This document shows, piece by piece, positions 61,682-64,000 of a stretch of DNA of 64,000 nt (the stretch's first letter is position 1; each line of letters begins with the position of its first letter). The notes under the pieces were generated by a model. The model was given only the letters and a program-made list of their open reading frames with translations, did no database searches and had not been told where the DNA came from. The stretch is from Prevotella sp. MGM2. Lineage in GTDB: Bacteria; Bacteroidota; Bacteroidia; Bacteroidales; Bacteroidaceae. The stretch is from contig NZ_BEWW01000291.1 in the NCBI RefSeq assembly GCF_002933955.1, positions 1 through 64,000 on the forward strand, in the 5' to 3' direction. The position numbers were made by a program, and so were the translations under genes.

Positions 61682-63628
61682 ATGAATACTCAAAAATATA
61701 TTGCCGACCTCGTTAAAAAAATAACCAAATACAATGAGGAATATCGCAAAGGTACACCGCAAATATCGGATGCTGAATACGACAAATTGATTGATGAACT
61801 GAAGGAGCTTGACCCAGGCAATAAATGGTTTCAGCACATAGAACCGGTCATAGTTAATAAAGACCGTAAAGTGAAGCTACCAATTCCTATGAAATCGCTG
61901 AATAAAGTAAAATCAGTAGCCGACATCAAACAATGGCTTAGCTCAATGGCAATTCCGGAAACAGCCAAATTGGTAATCACTCCCAAATTTGATGGAGTTT
62001 CTTGGCTCAGAGATGAAATATCCAAAAAGGTGTATTCAAGAGGTGGCGCCGACAACGAGGGTCAAGACTGTTCTCCGCACTATGACTTGTTGGCACTACA
62101 CAAAGAAGATGGGGCAAGCGACCTTCACTACACTTTCGGAGAATTGGTCTTTGATTGTAAAACATGGGAGCAAGAATTAGCTGGAAGGGCTTCAGATTCT
62201 ACAGGAGAAAAATTCAAATCGCCTCGTAATACCGTAGCCGGCTTCATAAATCGTGATGAGCCGTCAAAACTCTTGCGGCATACCACATTCTACCGATACG
62301 GTGTAAGCGAACAGGATCTTGACAATTTCCAAACCTACACTCAACTATTCCAAACTCTTTGTGAGAAATATCATCAACACATCTATGGTACAGTAGTAAC
62401 TGTTGCAGAACTTGACGAAGCGAAACTTGCTGAATTATTCAAAGAATGGCGCAAGGATTTTTACATCGATGGACTTGTTATTTATTTGGATGACATCCTG
62501 CTTTGGAAAACAATCGGACGACAGCAAACTACCGGCAACCCCCTGTACGCAATTGCCTACAAACACCCAGATTTTACTGACGTATTTGAGACAACCGTGA
62601 AGGGTATTGACTGGAAAATTAGCAAAGCCGGCACACTAAAACCAGTAGTCAACATAGATGCAGTTAATACTGGCGACTGCACAATGGAGAACCCAACAGG
62701 TTACAACGCTAAATATATCTTTGAAAATAGCATTGGGCCGGGGGCACGCATTGCTGTAACACGTTCTGGCGGCGTCATTCCCAAAATTCTCAATGTCATG
62801 GAAGAAGCTACGGCTGAAACGATGATAAAGCAACGCGACGGTCTTCTATATTGTCCCAATTGCGGCCAGCCTACCAAATGGAATGATTCAAAGGTTGAAC
62901 TGATTTGTACCAACCCAAATTGTCCAGGCATCCAACTGGCCAAGGTGGTACACTTCTATACCACGCTGGAAGCGGAGCAAATGGGTGAAGAAACAATTGC
63001 CAAAATGTTCAAGGCCGGATATGACACCCTCCAGCGGATTCTTGACATCACTTTTGATGAACTCATGCTCATCGATGGATTTGGCGAATCAATAGCCAAT
63101 GTAATCCTGACCGCCAACAAAAAAATTCGCGACGGCGTTGACGTCATCAAGCTCATGCACGCCAGCGATTGTTTCTTGGGTATAGGACAAGTCAAAGCAA
63201 AAAGTATCGTTTCAAATCTATCCGAAAATGACAGATTTGCATTTACACATGGCTATGTATTCACTGAAGAGGGATTTGATCAGACACCTCAGTTCCTTGC
63301 CCTAAACAAAACCATGCAATCCTTCCTTAAAGGCATTGTGCCATTCTATGATTTTGTGGCCCGCAATAAACTAAAGATTCTCCCTATGGAAGAGCCGAAG
63401 AAAGCAACAGGCAATAAATACGCAGGAATGAAAATTTGTTTTACCGGTGTCCGTGACAAAGAACTGGAAGCAGAAATTGCCGCACAGGGAGGAGAGGTGG
63501 TTAATGGTGTGTCCAAAAACACCACCCATTTAATTGTGGCAGACATCAATTCGTCTTCGAGCAAGGCTGTAAAAGCAAAATCACTCGGCATCCCAATTTT
63601 TACAATTGAAACATTCAAACAGTTATAA
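61682..63628 (+). CDS. ligA: NAD-dependent DNA ligase
   Basis: A 648-residue ligase, near bacterial LigA length (about 670). The adenylation site is TPKFDGVSW (KxDG; Lys about 102), with upstream residues for NAD binding (PMKSLNKV). An OB fold, a four-Cys zinc finger (CPNCGQPTKW, CTNPNCPG), helix-hairpin-helix region (LMLIDGFGESIANVI) and C-terminal BRCT domain (MKICFTGVRDKELEAEIAAQ) follow in order. It seals nicks using NAD. A strong terminator follows 18 bases after the stop. Confidence 0.96.
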   Translation: MNTQKYIADLVKKITKYNEEYRKGTPQISDAEYDKLIDELKELDPGNKWFQHIEPVIVNKDRKVKLPIPMKSLNKVKSVADIKQWLSSMAIPETAKLVITPKFDGVSWLRDEISKKVYSRGGADNEGQDCSPHYDLLALHKEDGASDLHYTFGELVFDCKTWEQELAGRASDSTGEKFKSPRNTVAGFINRDEPSKLLRHTTFYRYGVSEQDLDNFQTYTQLFQTLCEKYHQHIYGTVVTVAELDEAKLAELFKEWRKDFYIDGLVIYLDDILLWKTIGRQQTTGNPLYAIAYKHPDFTDVFETTVKGIDWKISKAGTLKPVVNIDAVNTGDCTMENPTGYNAKYIFENSIGPGARIAVTRSGGVIPKILNVMEEATAETMIKQRDGLLYCPNCGQPTKWNDSKVELICTNPNCPGIQLAKVVHFYTTLEAEQMGEETIAKMFKAGYDTLQRILDITFDELMLIDGFGESIANVILTANKKIRDGVDVIKLMHASDCFLGIGQVKAKSIVSNLSENDRFAFTHGYVFTEEGFDQTPQFLALNKTMQSFLKGIVPFYDFVARNKLKILPMEEPKKATGNKYAGMKICFTGVRDKELEAEIAAQGGEVVNGVSKNTTHLIVADINSSSSKAVKAKSLGIPIFTIETFKQL

Positions 63629-63645
63629 AGAGCTATTATTCATTG

Positions 63646-63688
63646 AACCACTGACTATTATATCATATTTTAGTCAGTGGTTTTTCTC
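63646..63688 (+). terminator. Rho-independent terminator after DNA ligase
   Basis: A perfect 12-bp stem AACCACTGACTA / TAGTCAGTGGTT with a 13-base AT-rich loop, followed by TTTCTCTT. It ends the rightward operon. Confidence 0.92.
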
Positions 63689-63737
63689 TTACCTTAAAAA
63701 TAATTTGCTGCAAAAAGATAGATTTTCAATAAATCTT

Positions 63738-63768
63738 TTTGAAGTTTCATTTTCATTATGTAACTTTG
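63738..63768 (+). promoter_or_regulatory. Bacteroidota-type promoter before the recombinase-like gene
   Basis: TTTG at 63738-63741, a 19-bp spacer, and -7 element TAACTTTG at 63761-63768 followed by CAGC. The transcription start is expected near 63775, about 20 bases before the ATG at 63796. Confidence 0.88.
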
Positions 63769-63795
63769 CAGCACAAAAATGAAAGTATAAATAAT

Positions 63796-64000
63796 ATGGG
63801 ACAGAAAAATCAAATTACAACCAGTGACCATCTTCCTTATGATGAGTTCACAAGATTCCTGGATTGCCTTCATAAAGACGGAGACTATCGCTGGGAAATG
63901 TATGCCCGACTGTCGTTCTGTACAGCCTGTCGAGCATCAGATACACTTCGCTTTCGATGGAAAGATATTCTGGGTGTTTCATCAGTAACTATTGTTGAGC
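63796..64000 (+). CDS. Tyrosine recombinase-like protein, 5' part only
   Basis: The first 68 codons of a gene cut by the window end. The sequence MGQKNQITTSDHLPYDEFTR, then ARLSFCTACRASDTLRFRWK, resembles the start of the tyrosine recombinase catalytic domain, where the Arg in CRASD would be the first catalytic Arg. No N-terminal arm- or core-binding domain precedes it, as in the short recombinases of some Bacteroidota phages. The Tyr and HxxR motifs lie beyond the window, so function cannot be confirmed. Confidence 0.65.
   Translation, partial: MGQKNQITTSDHLPYDEFTRFLDCLHKDGDYRWEMYARLSFCTACRASDTLRFRWKDILGVSSVTIVE

Noticed and set aside
1-64000. CRISPR arrays, tRNA or rRNA genes, insertion sequences
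   Set aside because: I saw no regularly spaced direct repeats, no cloverleaf-like sequence with CCA-adjacent acceptor stems, and no transposase gene. A dedicated scan could still find a tRNA.

Overview
The window is 64 kb of a contractile-tailed (myovirus-type) bacteriophage that infects a Bacteroidota host, probably an anaerobic gut species. The host call rests on four promoters with the Bacteroidota -7 element TAnnTTTG, three of them with a TTG/TTTG -33 element 19 bp upstream, on the apparent absence of Shine-Dalgarno leaders, and on families typical of Bacteroidota phages (DUF4494, DUF6046-like, DUF4376-like). The anaerobic call rests on an oxygen-sensitive class III ribonucleotide reductase. 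No terminase, lysis or tRNA genes are visible, so the genome extends beyond the window.

Left part (about 1-20,700, all minus strand): DNA metabolism. In transcription order: a divergent ThyX-like protein, NrdD/NrdG, a hypothetical gene, a gp32-like single-strand binding protein, Mre11/SbcD and Rad50/SbcC homologues, a RuvC-like resolvase, an ECF-type sigma factor, an unknown Cys-cluster protein, a DnaB-like helicase, a primase, a NUMOD4/HNH endonuclease, the N-terminal half of a DNA polymerase III alpha subunit, a zinc-ribbon protein, a PIF1-like helicase, the C-terminal half of the polymerase, a guanylate-kinase-like protein and a DnaQ-like exonuclease. The polymerase is split at the catalytic PDxDxDF motif, and both broken ends carry pieces resembling the two halves of a split intein that lacks key splicing residues.

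Middle and right part (about 20,790-59,616, minus strand): virion genes in transcription order portal, Mu F-like and Mu G-like morphogenesis proteins, a ClpP-type protease fused to a scaffold-like coiled coil, major capsid protein, tail sheath, tail tube, a tail-assembly chaperone with a -1 frameshift extension, tape measure, baseplate hub/spike genes, several fibre genes, and a complete diversity-generating retroelement (DGR). The DGR consists of a 2186-residue target protein with a C-terminal variable repeat (VR), a hairpin just past the VR, an Avd-like gene, and a reverse transcriptase whose reading frame contains the template repeat (TR). TR and VR are 129 bp each with no gaps. I count 17 differences, all at TR adenines on the coding strand.

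Right end (59,797-64,000, plus strand): an early-type operon from its own promoter with DUF4494, two hypothetical genes, dUTPase and NAD-dependent DNA ligase, then a strong terminator, a new promoter and the start of a tyrosine-recombinase-like gene.

Regulation: consensus host-type promoters precede the early/metabolic genes. Four virion genes share CTATTCTT at 19-22 nt before their start codon, and a fifth has a looser copy. This may be a late promoter read by the phage sigma factor. Terminator-like hairpins follow the capsid, tube, chaperone and last virion genes.
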